Source: Cytobacillus oceanisediminis
GTDB taxonomy: Bacteria; Bacillota; Bacilli; Bacillales; Cytobacillaceae
Direction: 5' to 3'
Length of the DNA stretch: 64,000 nt
Assembly: GCF_004366035.1 (NCBI RefSeq)
Contig: NZ_SOEE01000006.1
Span: 335,731-399,730 of the forward strand
Positions within the stretch are counted from its first letter, which is position 1. The number at the start of each line of letters is the position of its first letter. Positions 32,697 to 43,076 of the stretch are shown here, one piece after another. A program made the translations under genes and the position numbers. Under the pieces are notes generated by a model. The model saw only the letters and a program-made list of their open reading frames with translations. It did not search any database and had not been told where the DNA came from.

Positions 32697-33500
32697 ATGC
32701 CGATCATTACGAAAATCACATTTCAGAAAAAAAACACAGACCGCTACAATATATATATGGATTATGGGAAAGGTGAAGAATATGCATTTAGTGTGGATGA
32801 AGATGTGTTAATAAAACATCAGCTCAAAAAAGGAATGGAGCTGGATGAATTTTCACTAAATGAAATTGGCTATCAGGATGATATCCGGAAATCCTATAAC
32901 ATAGCTATTCAGTATTTATCCAGAAGGATGCGCTCAGAAACCGAAGTCCGCAAACATTTAGCTGGCAAAGAAGTTGAAGAACCGGTTATTCAGGAAGTTG
33001 TTCACAAATTGTATGATTACAAATTTTTGAACGATGAAGAATATGCAATTGCTTTTGTGCGTACACAAATGAATACATCAGATAAAGGGAAAGGATTAAT
33101 CCGCACTGAACTAAAGGAGAAAGGGATATCCCTTAAATTAATCGATGAGGCGCTGGAGGTGTATCCAAGGGAAGCTGAATTAAGTACAGCAATAAGGCTG
33201 TGTGAAAAGCATGCACAGAAATATGCCCGTGATTCATCAAAGATCCTCAAACAAAAACTGGAACAGATGTTAATGCGTAAAGGTTTTAATTTTGACATCA
33301 TTCAAGAAGCAGTATCTGAAACGGAGATTGAAAAAGAAGAAGATGAAGAATTGGCTGCCCTAAAGTACCAAGCGGAAAAAGCCAAAAGGAAATATGCTAA
33401 CCTCCCTGAATTCGAATACAGGCAAAAAATGAAACAAGCCTTATTTAGAAAGGGATTTTCGTTCGATTTAATTGATCAATATTTAAGTGAAGGAGAATAA
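32697..33500 (+). CDS. recX: Regulatory protein RecX
   Basis: 267 residues, close to B. subtilis RecX (264). Three-helix RecX repeats are visible: IQYLSRRMRSETEVRKHLAG (~residue 65), VVHKLYDYKFLNDEEYA (~residue 100), GLIRTELKEKGISLKLID (~residue 130) and a final KQALFRKGFSFDLIDQYL. It modulates RecA filaments in recombination and SOS response. AAGAGGTGG precedes ATG 32697. Followed by a terminator shared with the convergent SDR gene. Confidence 0.94.
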   Translation: MPIITKITFQKKNTDRYNIYMDYGKGEEYAFSVDEDVLIKHQLKKGMELDEFSLNEIGYQDDIRKSYNIAIQYLSRRMRSETEVRKHLAGKEVEEPVIQEVVHKLYDYKFLNDEEYAIAFVRTQMNTSDKGKGLIRTELKEKGISLKLIDEALEVYPREAELSTAIRLCEKHAQKYARDSSKILKQKLEQMLMRKGFNFDIIQEAVSETEIEKEEDEELAALKYQAEKAKRKYANLPEFEYRQKMKQALFRKGFSFDLIDQYLSEGE

Positions 33501-33530
33501 CACATGGAAACCCATGTGTTATTTTTTAGA
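33499..33530. terminator. Terminator between recX and the SDR gene
   Basis: Arms AACACATGG 33499-33507 and CCATGTGTT 33512-33520, then ATTTTTT; overlaps the recX stop codon and precedes the convergent gene's end. Confidence 0.85.
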
Positions 33531-34190
33531 TTCAATTACAATGGATTCTTCATCCAAATTATCCAGAATCATTACTGCTACTTCTTCAGGAGAACGAAGC
33601 CTGGATTTGTCTTTGATATGGTCGCCTTCATCCCAGAAGGGGGTATCCATTCCGCCCATATAAACGGCTTTAACTTTAATATCCGTGTCTTCGAGTTCCT
33701 TCTGAAGGCTCTCTGTAAAACCTCTTACAGCAAACTTGCTTGCTGCATACACTGATTCATTAACTTTTCCTTTTAAGCCAGCTGTCGAAATGATATTCAT
33801 CAGCAAGCCGCCGTTTTTTTCTTTAAAATAAGGCAGAACAGCCTGAGTCATATAAATAGTGCCCAGCACGTTTGTTTGAAGCATATCCTGTATTTCCTGC
33901 TCTCCAAGATGGTCTAATGGCCCAAAATGTCCAACTCCAGCATTGTTAATTAGGCCGTAAAGTTCATGGCTTTGGATTTGAGCCATCAAGCTGCTGATCT
34001 CCTGGAGCTTTGTAATATCTAATGAAAAGGATTGAGCGCTTCCGCCAGCTTCATGAATCTCCTTTTCCACGCTTTGCAGTTTGTCCAAGGCCCTTCCTGT
34101 TAAAATAGTATGGAAGCCTTGTTTGGCAAATAATAAAGCAAGCTCTTTACCTAATCCGGACCCCGCGCCGGTAATGATGACAGACTTCAT
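33519..34190 (-). CDS. Short-chain dehydrogenase/reductase
   Basis: 223-residue classical SDR. TGAGSGLG cofactor motif at residues 7-14, NNAGVG near residue 88, catalytic Ser in NIISTAG near 139 and YAASK (Tyr/Lys) near 153-157. It is slightly short for the family (usually ~250), lacking the C-terminal segment. It sits between recX and yfhH, where B. subtilis has no SDR, so it is an insertion relative to that order. AAAGGAGC precedes ATG 34190. Substrate unknown. Confidence 0.88.
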   Translation of the reverse strand: MKSVIITGAGSGLGKELALLFAKQGFHTILTGRALDKLQSVEKEIHEAGGSAQSFSLDITKLQEISSLMAQIQSHELYGLINNAGVGHFGPLDHLGEQEIQDMLQTNVLGTIYMTQAVLPYFKEKNGGLLMNIISTAGLKGKVNESVYAASKFAVRGFTESLQKELEDTDIKVKAVYMGGMDTPFWDEGDHIKDKSRLRSPEEVAVMILDNLDEESIVIESKK

Positions 34191-34417
34191 ATGTTTCGCT
34201 CCTTTGAAGGTCTTATAAACACCATCTTAACAAAAAAGTCCAGTACTTGCGAAATGGTATAAAAAACAAATAGCAGGAGCCTTTTCTAAACAGGCATTTT
34301 CTCATATACTTAGTTATGTCAGAACGGAAATCAATGCACAATTAATAAACTGAACATAAATTTCAAGAATTAACTAAAACAATATACGATTATCTAGAGA
34401 AAGTAAGAGGGATTAAT

Positions 34418-34747
34418 ATGCAGGAGAAAAGGTACAGTACAATGACTACGTATGAGCTTCAGCAAGAAATTTCCAGCTTAAATGAAAAAGCAAGGAAAGC
34501 GGAACAGATGGGTATGGTAAATGAGTTTGCCGTTCTTGAGCGTAAAGTAATAATGGCGAAATCCTACCTGCTCAATCCTGATGATTTTTCCCCTGGAGAA
34601 ATTTATGAAATCGACGGGGATCCCGGGGTTTACTTTAAAATTGAATATATGAATGGCGTGTTTGCCTGGGGATTCCGGCTAAATGGAAGCAAAGGTGAGG
34701 AAGCTTTGCCGATCTCCATGCTGAAAAAACTGGAAGAAAGAGGATGA
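34418..34747 (+). CDS. yfhH: YfhH family protein (DUF1811)
   Basis: 109 residues. N-terminal helical part with MTTYELQQEISSLNEKARKA (one Met/Thr-rich start, coiled-coil-like), then a small SH3-like beta domain with NPDDFSPGEIYEI and GVYFKIEYMNGVFAWGFRL. This is the YfhH/DUF1811 architecture. AAGAGGG precedes ATG 34418. Function unknown, position conserved near sspK. Confidence 0.88.
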   Translation: MQEKRYSTMTTYELQQEISSLNEKARKAEQMGMVNEFAVLERKVIMAKSYLLNPDDFSPGEIYEIDGDPGVYFKIEYMNGVFAWGFRLNGSKGEEALPISMLKKLEERG

Positions 34748-34768
34748 TGTAAACCATCCTCTTTCTGC
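34735..34768. terminator. Terminator between yfhH and ypzG
   Basis: Arms AGAAAGAGGATG 34735-34746 and CATCCTCTTTCT 34755-34766, overlapping the yfhH stop and adjacent to the convergent ypzG stop at 34771. Confidence 0.8.
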
Positions 34769-34770
34769 TG

Positions 34771-34929
34771 TTACGAATTTTTGCGAATCTGCCGTTTTAA
34801 AATAATGAGGTCTTGAGTTTGCTGGGTCTCACCATTTACTTGTGAATGTGCACGTTTAGGCCTAAAGTGCGGTGAAGTAAATGGACTGGAATAAGGATTA
34901 TCTCCAAAAAAGTTTTTGCTGTTTCCCAT
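34771..34929 (-). CDS. YpzG family small protein
   Basis: 52-residue frame from ATG 34929 (GAGGAGGGC upstream) to TAA 34771. It begins MGNSKNFFGDNPYSSPF and continues SPHFRPKRAHSQVNGETQQT, matching the YpzG pattern (YSSPF / PKR..VNGETQQ). Soluble, charged, function unknown. It sits 20 nt behind sspK on the same strand, so it is probably co-transcribed in the forespore (inference from sspK). Confidence 0.78.
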   Translation of the reverse strand: MGNSKNFFGDNPYSSPFTSPHFRPKRAHSQVNGETQQTQDLIILKRQIRKNS

Positions 34930-34949
34930 AACCAAGCCCTCCTCGTATT

Positions 34950-35120
34950 TTAAAATTCTGGTGTGTCACTTTCGCGGTTTGATGAAGCTCTCATTCGTTC
35001 CTGAGGGTGCGTATTAATTGTGCCATCAGCCCGGCGTGAAGCATATTCTGCTTTAGCCCGCGGCTCCCCCTCCAATTTTATATTGTTTTGATTTGGGAAA
35101 TTTCTCGCTTTATTGCGCAT
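34950..35120 (-). CDS. sspK: Small acid-soluble spore protein K
   Basis: 56 residues, nearly the B. subtilis Ssp[21 protein letters not shown] near the start and [18 protein letters not shown] near the end. Start at ATG 35120, 7 nt after TAGGAGG. A minor SASP made in the forespore under sigma-G. Good evidence that the organism makes spores. Confidence 0.94.
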   Translation of the reverse strand: MRNKARNFPNQNNIKLEGEPRAKAEYASRRADGTINTHPQERMRASSNRESDTPEF

Positions 35121-35248
35121 AAGCAGCCTCCTAAACCGGAATAAGAGCGTGACCGGCAAATTTGCCAATCACGTAATACTATTATTTGTTTTTTTCGGAA
35201 GGCTATGAAGGATACAGGTTATTAATAAATGGTAATGAGGTGACTTTT

Positions 35249-35518
35249 ATGAATGAGTACCAGCAAAAGCTTTATGAGCTTTTATTGAAAAAAAACAAAA
35301 TGCTTTCAGCAAGCCAGGCCCAGACATGGATTGAGCTGCTCTGGGAAGATTTTGAAGCAACTTATGCTAAGGCTGGCAGAGAATATAAAGGTGCTGAAAT
35401 GACAGAAAGAATCGTAAGTCAATGGGTAGAAAACCATGGAAGCAGGCTCCATGAATTTGTTGCTAATAATCCTAAATACAAGAATTTGCTCGAACAGGAC
35501 ATAAAAAAGCTGAATTGA
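35249..35518 (+). CDS. yfhJ: YfhJ (WVELL family) protein
   Basis: 89 residues with the conserved SQAQTWIELLWEDFEATYAK segment near residue 25 that names the WVELL family. All helical, soluble. ATG 35249 follows TGAGGTGA. B. subtilis YfhJ has similar length and also lies next to sspK. Function unknown. Confidence 0.88.
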   Translation: MNEYQQKLYELLLKKNKMLSASQAQTWIELLWEDFEATYAKAGREYKGAEMTERIVSQWVENHGSRLHEFVANNPKYKNLLEQDIKKLN

Positions 35519-35552
35519 AAACAGGCTGCCTATAATAGCAGCCTGTTTTCAT
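35517..35552. terminator. Terminator between yfhJ and yfhP
   Basis: Arms GAAAACAGGCTGC 35517-35529 and GCAGCCTGTTTTC 35538-35550, perfect, able to serve both convergent genes. Confidence 0.88.
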
Positions 35553-36532
35553 TAGCCAGGAATGATATCCAGTTTTTTTCGAAGTTTTTCCTCACTGAAA
35601 ATCCAGCCTGTATAGGATGATTGAATGTTAAACTCCCGATCGAGCTGGACCACGGCTACAAATGGATAGTGTCCATTGCTCCGGTAGCGAAGGTCAATAA
35701 ATCGAACTTCATAATAATCATCATATTCATCCACTTCCCAGCGGTAAACTGGTGAGAAGGACAGGAATGCTGATAGATTTTTATCTTTCTTCGCGGCTTC
35801 AATTACAGGTGTTTCAGGAACGGGAACGCGATTAAATTGATCGAGAATCCTCACATGGTTTTTTACAGCACGCCCAACGAAAAATTGCTGCCTGCTCATC
35901 ACGGCAACCCGCCATTGATTGAACCTCATGGTTGGGGCAATGATGATTTCTGTGGCATCGGGTATAATTACTTTTACAGCTCTCAGTACACTTCTCTGAG
36001 CCGCAAATCGAAAAAGATAATACACCACGATAATGCCATATATAATTAAGAATGTATAACCAGGATGAGCCCCGAAGGCCCATATAAATAATCCTGCGAC
36101 ATGGATCCCAAAAATGAAAGGGTCAAATGTGTTAATAATTCCCAATGCTACCCATTTGGATGAAAAGGGCCGAAGTGCCTGTGTTCCATAAGCATTAAAT
36201 ATGTCTACAAAAACATGCAGGAAAACAGCCAAAAAAGTCCACAGCCATAAATGAAGCAAATCTGCTGAAGGAAAAAATGGGTAAACAACTGCAAGTATGG
36301 CAAGAGGCCAAAGCAGCACTGCCGGTATGGAGTGGGTAATTCCCCTGTGATTGCGAATATATACAGCATTATTTCTTAGTTTTAAAACAGTATCTATATC
36401 TGGTATTTGTGAACCGACTATTGCTCCAATCATGACACTTGTTGCTGTAGCAGAACTCTCCGCAACAACGGGGTCAAGAGTGGCAATGCCGCCAATCGCC
36501 AGCCCCATAACTACATGTGTGCCGGTATCCAA
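35552..36532 (-). CDS. yfhP: Metal-dependent hydrolase family membrane protein YfhP
   Basis: 326 residues, close to B. subtilis YfhP (327). DUF457/YdjM-type: MDTGTHVVMGLAIGGIA at the start, GSQIPDIDTVLKLR near residue 42 and HRGITHSIPAVLLWP near residue 62, with the His/Asp residues of the family. Four to five membrane helices occupy residues 60-190, then a soluble C-terminal domain. No activity is established for this subfamily. Confidence 0.92.
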   Translation of the reverse strand: MDTGTHVVMGLAIGGIATLDPVVAESSATATSVMIGAIVGSQIPDIDTVLKLRNNAVYIRNHRGITHSIPAVLLWPLAILAVVYPFFPSADLLHLWLWTFLAVFLHVFVDIFNAYGTQALRPFSSKWVALGIINTFDPFIFGIHVAGLFIWAFGAHPGYTFLIIYGIIVVYYLFRFAAQRSVLRAVKVIIPDATEIIIAPTMRFNQWRVAVMSRQQFFVGRAVKNHVRILDQFNRVPVPETPVIEAAKKDKNLSAFLSFSPVYRWEVDEYDDYYEVRFIDLRYRSNGHYPFVAVVQLDREFNIQSSYTGWIFSEEKLRKKLDIIPG

Positions 36533-36773
36533 GAGGAAAATACCTCCTTCCTTGGGACATGGTCTAGTGTTTGATTTAATCTATAGCGGACTTGATGGCC
36601 GCTTTTTTAGTGTATCAGCAAATTTCTTGTTTTAACAGCTGAATATGGGTACCTTTAAGGGAGTTGCTTAAATTGAAAAAAATGTTTAATCATCAAGAAT
36701 TAGGGATTAAAGAAGCGACTGTACTAATATATTCCCATATTTTCCGATTGTTTAACATCAGGAGGATTAAAAA

Positions 36774-37874
36774 TTGAAAGAAATTAGTCAAAATACGATT
36801 GAATCAGTTGATATAAATGGTTTTCAAGATGATTTGCTCAGGTGGTTTGAAGCTGAGCAAAGGGATTTGCCCTGGAGAAAGGACAAGGATCCTTACAAGG
36901 TTTGGGTTTCCGAGATTATGCTTCAGCAGACACGGGTGGATACCGTAATTCCTTATTTTCATCGCTTTATTGAACAGTTTCCGACTATAAAGGATCTTTC
37001 TGAAGCAGATGAAGAAAAGGTATTAAAAGCCTGGGAGGGTTTGGGCTATTATTCAAGAGCAAGAAACCTTCAGGCGGCTGTCCGGGAAGTTCATGAAAAA
37101 TATGGCGGAAGAGTTCCAGATACACCAAAAGAAATTTCTTCATTAAAAGGAGTAGGACCTTATACAGCAGGAGCAATTCTCAGTATTGCTTACGGAATAC
37201 CGGAACCGGCTGTGGATGGCAATGTCATGCGGGTCCTTTCGCGTATCCTCTCTATCTGGGATGATATCGCCAAGCCTTCTTCCAGGAAAATTTTTGAGTC
37301 TTCCGTCCGAAAATTAATTTCACATGAAAATCCATCCTATTTCAATCAGGCCCTCATGGAGCTTGGAGCATTAATTTGTACACCAACTTCACCTTCATGC
37401 TTATTATGTCCGGTGAGAGAGCATTGTACTGCTTTTTACGAGGGAACGCAGCATGAGCTGCCCGTAAAAACTAAAACAAAGAAGCAAAGAAATGTCCAAT
37501 TAGCAGCAGCTGTCCTCATAGATGATCACGAAAGAATTTTGATACACAAAAGGCCTGGAAAAGGCCTTCTTGCTAATCTTTGGGAATTTCCGATGGCAGA
37601 AATCAATATTGCTTATGTAAGCGATAAAGACCAAATGAAAGATGTGTTCAGCACACAATTTGGCGCCAAAGTGGAAATACAGGAAATGACTGGGCAGATT
37701 GAACACGTTTTTTCCCATCTAACATGGAACATAAATGTGTATAAAGGAAAAATAATAAAACTCGAAAAAGAAAAAAGCGATTTGAAATTAGTCAGCCTTG
37801 AAGAAATTAAAGAATTTCCTTTTCCGGTTTCCCACCAGAAAATATGGAAGCAATATTTGGATAGCAGAGGATAG
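36774..37874 (+). CDS. mutY: A/G-specific adenine glycosylase MutY
   Basis: 366-residue DNA repair glycosylase removing adenine opposite 8-oxoguanine. Glycosylase domain with [20 protein letters not shown] (catalytic Glu in SEIMLQQT), helix-hairpin-helix [12 protein letters not shown] and catalytic Asp in [14 protein letters not shown]. The 4Fe-4S ligand set is C-x6-C-x2-C-x5-C at about residues 203-219. A C-terminal NUDIX-like 8-oxoG recognition domain runs from ~235 ([17 protein letters not shown]). GGAGG precedes the start at 36774 (written TTG in the DNA). Corresponds to yfhQ. Confidence 0.95.
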   Translation: MKEISQNTIESVDINGFQDDLLRWFEAEQRDLPWRKDKDPYKVWVSEIMLQQTRVDTVIPYFHRFIEQFPTIKDLSEADEEKVLKAWEGLGYYSRARNLQAAVREVHEKYGGRVPDTPKEISSLKGVGPYTAGAILSIAYGIPEPAVDGNVMRVLSRILSIWDDIAKPSSRKIFESSVRKLISHENPSYFNQALMELGALICTPTSPSCLLCPVREHCTAFYEGTQHELPVKTKTKKQRNVQLAAAVLIDDHERILIHKRPGKGLLANLWEFPMAEINIAYVSDKDQMKDVFSTQFGAKVEIQEMTGQIEHVFSHLTWNINVYKGKIIKLEKEKSDLKLVSLEEIKEFPFPVSHQKIWKQYLDSRG

Positions 37875-37876
37875 AG

Positions 37877-37904
37877 AAGGGGGCGTCCCCCCTTTTTCTA
37901 TATG
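37877..37904 (+). terminator. Terminator of mutY
   Basis: Arms AAGGGGG 37877-37883 and CCCCCTT ending 37894, followed by T's. The reverse-strand yfhS gene ends just after it. Confidence 0.8.
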
Positions 37905-37905
37905 A

Positions 37906-38130
37906 TTAATCGTAGCTTACCCGAGTTCCATGCGTATAATCAGCTTCCTGCCTTTTCAAGCCGCCGCGGTTTTCTATTTCTTCGATGATTTCCCTATGGA
38001 TGGTTTGCCCTTCAGCATTTAAATAAGGCATGATCTGCTGAAATGAATGATGGTAAAAAGCAAGCTCACTTTCCTTCCAGTCCGATTTTGACATCATAGA
38101 AAGCTCGGTCATATCACGTCCGACAAACAT
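37906..38130 (-). CDS. yfhS: YfhS family protein
   Basis: 74 residues, the same length as B. subtilis YfhS, and in the same place between mutY and fabL. Begins MFVGRDMTELSMMSKSDW and ends YTHGTRVSYD. Soluble and charged, without known motifs. ATG 38130 follows AGGAAAGGAAG; in-frame starts further upstream are possible but give extra residues not expected in the family. Function unknown. Confidence 0.8.
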   Translation of the reverse strand: MFVGRDMTELSMMSKSDWKESELAFYHHSFQQIMPYLNAEGQTIHREIIEEIENRGGLKRQEADYTHGTRVSYD

Positions 38131-38289
38131 TTGCCATCTTCCTTTCCTCATTTGGATTAAAGATAGTGTTTTAATTCGAATTGCCATATATACATGGAAA
38201 AAGCTAAAATGAAATCGGTAAGGGATTTTATTTAGGCTATTTCCTTATAGTTTGTTGCTGTTAAATTCAAACAACGTTTAACATGCAGA

Positions 38290-38403
38290 GTTGATTAAAG
38301 CGGAGGACACTAATGCTGACGCATTTCCTTCGTACGGAGTTCATTCGGTGTAGCTTATTAAATGTTCTTCGGGAGGCTCTCCTTCCTCCTCGCGGAAATC
38401 AAC
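38290..38403. repeat. Intergenic element with terminal inverted repeats (copy 2, eroded)
   Basis: Bounded by GTTGATT (38290-38296) and AATCAAC (38397-38403), with GCGGAGGACAC after the left end and CGCGGAAATCAACGG at the right end, matching the ends of the 32488-32612 element. The interior has diverged and folds less well. The remaining parts of this 391-nt gap (38131-38289, 38404-38521) show no gene. Confidence 0.6.
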
Positions 38404-38503
38404 GGACGTTATTATTAGGCTATACAACAAACTAGAGAGAACAGCTCAATTTTTAAATTACCGGTATAACAATCCTTAAACAGTTTGGAACAGGAATACA
38501 TAA

Positions 38504-39271
<768 letters not shown>

Positions 39272-39358
39272 TGAAAAAAATGGATATCTTTGGTATTTAA
39301 AAAAGTTGGATAGTTTCCTCCGCTCTCGGTTAAATTAATGAGCGTGGAGGTGATTATA

Positions 39359-39550
39359 ATGGCTAAACAACCAAACCAATCTCAAGCTGGAACTAACGTT
39401 CAAGAAGTGAGACAACAAAACGCACAATCTGCTGGACAAGGCCAATTCGGAACTGAATTTGCCAGCGAAACAAACGCTGCTGAAGTAAGACAGCAAAACC
39501 AGCAAGCTGAAGCTCGTAAAGGTCAAAATGCCGGCAAACAAAGCCGCTAA
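39359..39550 (+). CDS. sspE: Gamma-type small acid-soluble spore protein
   Basis: 63 residues, Gln/Asn/Ala-rich. Two copies of the (A/Q)EVRQQN segment flank GQFGTEFASETNA, the cleavage-type core of gamma SASPs. Shorter than B. subtilis SspE (84) because the second repeat is reduced. ATG 39359 follows GGAGGTG at 7-8 nt. Forespore-specific amino-acid store; position after fabL as in B. subtilis. Confidence 0.9.
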   Translation: MAKQPNQSQAGTNVQEVRQQNAQSAGQGQFGTEFASETNAAEVRQQNQQAEARKGQNAGKQSR

Positions 39551-39561
39551 TAACATTTAAA

Positions 39562-39602
39562 GAAAGAAGCCGCCTTTAATGGAAAGGGCGGTTTCTTCTT
39601 AT
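39562..39602 (+). terminator. Terminator of sspE
   Basis: Arms AAGAAGCCGCCTTT and AAAGGGCGGTTTCTTCTT spanning 39564-39600, with T-rich right arm. Confidence 0.82.
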
Positions 39603-39757
39603 TTGTGCGGATTAGAATTAAAGTCCCCAGTCAATTTTTTATCTCTGGCCATCTCTTCGACAAAACTTCCATAAAGTCAACATAACTAGTCAAAGGGTTA
39701 AAAAAAGGTGCATCGAAATATAGAGATAGGAAAAATAATAGGGACGGTGAAACAAAC

Positions 39758-40009
39758 ATGGAGAACTTTAACAGTTTAGTTTCAGAACAGATGAAAACGA
39801 TGGAAAAGCTTCTTTATCTTCAAAGTGAATTGGAGCGCTGCCAAGAGATTGAAGAAGAATTGAAGGCAATTCAGCAGGAAACCGAGCTTGAAAGTGTACA
39901 GTATGAGATTTCAAGGATGAAAGAAGAACTGAAAGAAATTCATCGTATATTTGAGGAACAGACCGAAGAGGTCATCCGCTCCTATCAGGAAGTAAATGTA
40001 ACTGTTTAA
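39758..40009 (+). CDS. ygaB: YgaB-like coiled-coil protein
   Basis: 83-residue, Glu-rich, fully helical protein with a long heptad pattern from residue 8 to 75 (LLYLQSELERCQEIEEELKA and EISRMKEELKEIHRIFEEQ). Place and size fit B. subtilis ygaB. No known function or domain. Weak ribosome binding site (GGGACGG), ATG 39758. Confidence 0.78.
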   Translation: MENFNSLVSEQMKTMEKLLYLQSELERCQEIEEELKAIQQETELESVQYEISRMKEELKEIHRIFEEQTEEVIRSYQEVNVTV

Positions 40010-40078
40010 AAATAACAATCCTTCCCTAAATCCATCTGTTCTTCAATGCCTATAAAATCAGCTATATATCCTTTTTTA

Positions 40079-40112
40079 AAAGCCGTTGATACATTTCAAT
40101 GGCTCTTTGTTT
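40079..40112 (+). terminator. Terminator of ygaB
   Basis: Arms AGCCGTTGA 40081-40089 and TCAATGGCT 40096-40104, then CTTTGTTTT. Confidence 0.75.
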
Positions 40113-40300
40113 TAAAAATTTCCTTTTACCGTTATAATAGTAGAAAATAGGAATCGTACTTTGTTGCCTTTTTCTTTTGGATAGTATTGAGTCATGCTGT
40201 GCATTAAACGCCGGCATGAAGGGGAGGACGCCTATTAAATGGCGCCAAAAAAAGTATTTTCAGGTTGCAAAGCTTCCGGAATGGAAAGTAGGGGAAAAAA

Positions 40301-40831
40301 ATGGCGGTACCCATCGAAGGCGAACCAATGCAAATACACAGCTATAAACATAATGGGCATATCCACCGCGTCTGGGAGGAAACAACCGTATTAAAAGGGA
40401 CACAAAATTTAGTGATTGGCGGAAATGACCGGACAATCGTAACAGAATCTGACGGAAGAACATGGGTGACAAGAGAGCCAGCCATTTGTTATTTCCATTC
40501 ACAGCACTGGTTTAATGTGATTGGAATGATTCGGGAAGATGGTGTTTATTATTACTGCAATATCAGTTCACCATTTATTTTTGACGGAGAAGCGTTAAAG
40601 TATATTGATTATGATCTGGATATTAAAGTGTATCCGGACATGACATTCAATCTGCTTGATGAAGATGAGTATGAACGGCACCGTCAGGAGATGAATTATC
40701 CCGATGTAATTGACAGCATCCTTAGATCGAATGTTGACAATCTCATCCATTGGATCCGTCAGAGAAAAGGTCCTTTTGCACCCGACTTTATTGATATATG
40801 GTATGAACGTTATCTTACTTACAGACGCTAA
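40301..40831 (+). CDS. ygaC: DUF402 nucleoside tri-/diphosphatase family protein (YgaC)
   Basis: 176 residues, the same length as B. subtilis YgaC and with the same N-terminus ([20 protein letters not shown]). DUF402/FomD-like beta-barrel: [38 protein letters not shown] and the acidic [10 protein letters not shown] metal site. Relatives hydrolyse NTPs and NDPs. AGGGGAAAAAA precedes ATG 40301. Confidence 0.92.
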   Translation: MAVPIEGEPMQIHSYKHNGHIHRVWEETTVLKGTQNLVIGGNDRTIVTESDGRTWVTREPAICYFHSQHWFNVIGMIREDGVYYYCNISSPFIFDGEALKYIDYDLDIKVYPDMTFNLLDEDEYERHRQEMNYPDVIDSILRSNVDNLIHWIRQRKGPFAPDFIDIWYERYLTYRR

Positions 40832-40849
40832 AAAATGGCTGAATGCCGA

Positions 40850-40892
40850 AAAAACGCCTGTTGGACCTTGAGTCAGCAGGTTTTTATTTTTG
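40850..40892 (+). terminator. Terminator of ygaC
   Basis: Imperfect hairpin: left arm AAAACGCCTGTTGGA from 40851, right arm TCAGCAGGTTTTTA to about 40889, then T-rich. Confidence 0.65.
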
Positions 40893-41007
40893 TTCAGATC
40901 TGCATGATTACCAGGTTTAGGGGTAAGTTTAAGAAAATAATTGGAAATATAGGCTGATAGTCCAAATTAAAGAAAGCTGCATGAAGAAGAGAGGGGGAGC
41001 GATCCGG

Positions 41008-42756
41008 TTGGACAGTATAAAGAGATATTTGAAATTCGTAAAGCCGTATCGGCTTCAGATTATCGGAACCATTATAATAGGCATCATTAAATTTGCCATT
41101 CCACTTTTGATTCCGCTTCTGATTAAGTATGTAATAGATGATATTATTGGTAATGAGGCATTGAGCAAGAGCGATAAGACCAGCACACTTTTAATGGTTA
41201 TGGCTGTGATGATTGCTTTATTTGTCATCGCCCGTCCGCCAATTGAGTATTACCGCCAATACTTTGCCCAATGGGTGGCAAGCAAAATTCTATATGATAT
41301 CCGGGATAAGCTTTTTACTCACATTCAAAAGTTAAGCTTCCGATTCTATGCAAATACAAGAACAGGGGAAGTAATCTCCAGGGTTATAAATGATGTTGAG
41401 CAAACCAAAACATTCGTAGTAACCGGTTTAATGAATTTATGGCTTGATGTGGCAACCATTTTAATTGCAGTTGTCATTATGCTGAATATGGATGTTACGT
41501 TGACGATTGTGTCTCTGCTTCTATTTCCATTCTATGCTTTCTCAGTCAAATACTTTTTTGGGAACCTCAGAAAGCTGACAAGGGCCCGTTCACAGGCCCT
41601 AGCAGAAGTACAGGGCTATCTGCATGAACGTGTTCAGGGGATGGCAGTTGTTAAAAGCTTTGCAATTGAAGATTATGAGCAAACCCAATTTGATGCGCAA
41701 AATAAAAATTTCCTGACTAAAGCGATTGACCATACGAAGTGGAACGCAAAGGCATTTGCAGTTGTTAACACCATTACAGATATTTCACCGCTTTTAGTAA
41801 TTGGCTATTCAGGATATCAGGTTATCCAGGGGGAAATTTCTCTCGGTGTTATGATGGCGTTTGTCGCTTATATAGATAGATTGTACGGTCCGCTGAGAAG
41901 GCTTGTTAACTCATCAACAACCTTAACTCAATCGATAGCATCCATGGATCGTGTATTCGAGTTAATTGATGAGAAATATGATATAGACGACTCTCCTGAT
42001 GCAATCCAATGCCAGAATGTTAAAGGGCATATCCAATTTGAAGAAGTGAGCTTTTCCTACAATGAGAATGAGCCTCCGGTATTAAAGGAAATAAATCTTG
42101 ATGTATCAGCAGGGGAGACAATTGCCCTTGTTGGGATGAGCGGAGGAGGGAAGTCCTCATTAGTAGGGCTGATTCCGCGTTTTTATGACGTCAACGAAGG
42201 CAGAATCCTGCTTGATGGCACTGATATCCGTTCGTTTAAAGTCAGGAGCCTTCGCGATAAAATTGGCACGGTGCTGCAGGATAATATTCTGTTCAGCGAA
42301 TCGGTTAAAACAAATATTCTTCTCGGCAAGCCCGATGCCAAGGAGGATGAAGTAATAGAAGCTGCCAAGGCTGCCAATGCCCACGAATTTATTATGAATT
42401 TGCCTGAAGGATATGATACCAAGGTAGGCGAGCGCGGTGTGAAACTCTCGGGTGGGCAAAAGCAGCGGATCGCCATTGCGAGAATTTTTTTGAAAAACCC
42501 GCCGATCCTTGTGCTGGACGAAGCCACTTCAGCCCTTGATTTAGAGAGTGAACATCTTATACAGGAAGCATTGGAAAAATTGGCTAAAGACCGCACGACT
42601 TTTATCGTGGCTCATCGCCTTTCCACCATCACTCATGCGGATAGAATTATCCTGATAGAGCATGGTGAAATTTCTGAAGCGGGAAGCCATGAAGAATTAA
42701 TGAAAAACCAGGGTAATTATTATAAGCTTTTTCAGGTTCAGCAGCTTGAAAATTAG
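41008..42756 (+). CDS. ygaD: ABC exporter ATPase/permease YgaD
   Basis: 582-residue homodimer-type ABC exporter. Six-helix domain (residues ~10-310), then ABC ATPase: Walker [10 protein letters not shown], signature LSGGQKQR, Walker [13 protein letters not shown] and switch His in FIVAHRLST, all intact. Start set at TTG 41008, 8 nt after GGGGGAG, giving [15 protein letters not shown]; an in-frame ATG at 40981 has a poor site and lies upstream of it. Same position as B. subtilis ygaD. Substrate not known (lipid or drug export in relatives). Confidence 0.92.
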   Translation: MDSIKRYLKFVKPYRLQIIGTIIIGIIKFAIPLLIPLLIKYVIDDIIGNEALSKSDKTSTLLMVMAVMIALFVIARPPIEYYRQYFAQWVASKILYDIRDKLFTHIQKLSFRFYANTRTGEVISRVINDVEQTKTFVVTGLMNLWLDVATILIAVVIMLNMDVTLTIVSLLLFPFYAFSVKYFFGNLRKLTRARSQALAEVQGYLHERVQGMAVVKSFAIEDYEQTQFDAQNKNFLTKAIDHTKWNAKAFAVVNTITDISPLLVIGYSGYQVIQGEISLGVMMAFVAYIDRLYGPLRRLVNSSTTLTQSIASMDRVFELIDEKYDIDDSPDAIQCQNVKGHIQFEEVSFSYNENEPPVLKEINLDVSAGETIALVGMSGGGKSSLVGLIPRFYDVNEGRILLDGTDIRSFKVRSLRDKIGTVLQDNILFSESVKTNILLGKPDAKEDEVIEAAKAANAHEFIMNLPEGYDTKVGERGVKLSGGQKQRIAIARIFLKNPPILVLDEATSALDLESEHLIQEALEKLAKDRTTFIVAHRLSTITHADRIILIEHGEISEAGSHEELMKNQGNYYKLFQVQQLEN

Positions 42757-42763
42757 GTTTAGG

Positions 42764-42795
42764 AGCCGGCTCTATTACAGGGCCGGCTTTGTTGT
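42764..42795 (+). terminator. Terminator of ygaD
   Basis: Arms AGCCGGC 42764-42770 and GCCGGCT 42782-42788 with a short T-tract. Confidence 0.7.
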
Positions 42796-42901
42796 GCACT
42801 TTTTTATAGCAATGCGTTAAATTACTATAGTGTTAAAACAGCTGCCAGCAAATAAAGGTAATTAATCTCCATCTTTTTCATAAATATTAGTAGGATATTA
42901 C

Positions 42902-42930
42902 TTACAAAATCATATCTAAAAATATATAAT
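42902..42930 (+). promoter_or_regulatory. Candidate promoter of the oligopeptide ABC operon
   Basis: TTACAA (42902-42907), 17-nt spacer, TATAAT (42925-42930), about 145 nt before the first gene. The rest of the 42757-43076 gap is AT-rich with no gene. Confidence 0.6.
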
Positions 42931-43076
42931 GTTTACTATATTTAAATAATTTAGAAAAATGAGTAGACTTAACCAATCTTTTTTTATAGAATGAAAAAAA
43001 GATAGTGACCTAAGGTCTAAAAATGTTAAAAATGTCCCATTTCATAGAAAAGGACGATCAAGAAAGGAGTATCCGT

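Noticed and set aside
34320..34335. Third copy of the GC-rich element (CGGAAATCAATG)
   Set aside because: Only a 10-base resemblance without the left end or the terminal inverted repeat.
36583..36610. Terminator hairpin in the yfhP-mutY gap
   Set aside because: Stem AGCGG/CCGCT is only five pairs, and no gene on that strand ends there; left out of the feature list.
40217..40330. Small reading frame(s) upstream of and overlapping ygaC (ATG 40219 or ATG 40240)
   Set aside because: No well-spaced ribosome binding site for the first, and both run into ygaC in another frame; ygaC itself has a good site and a conserved start.
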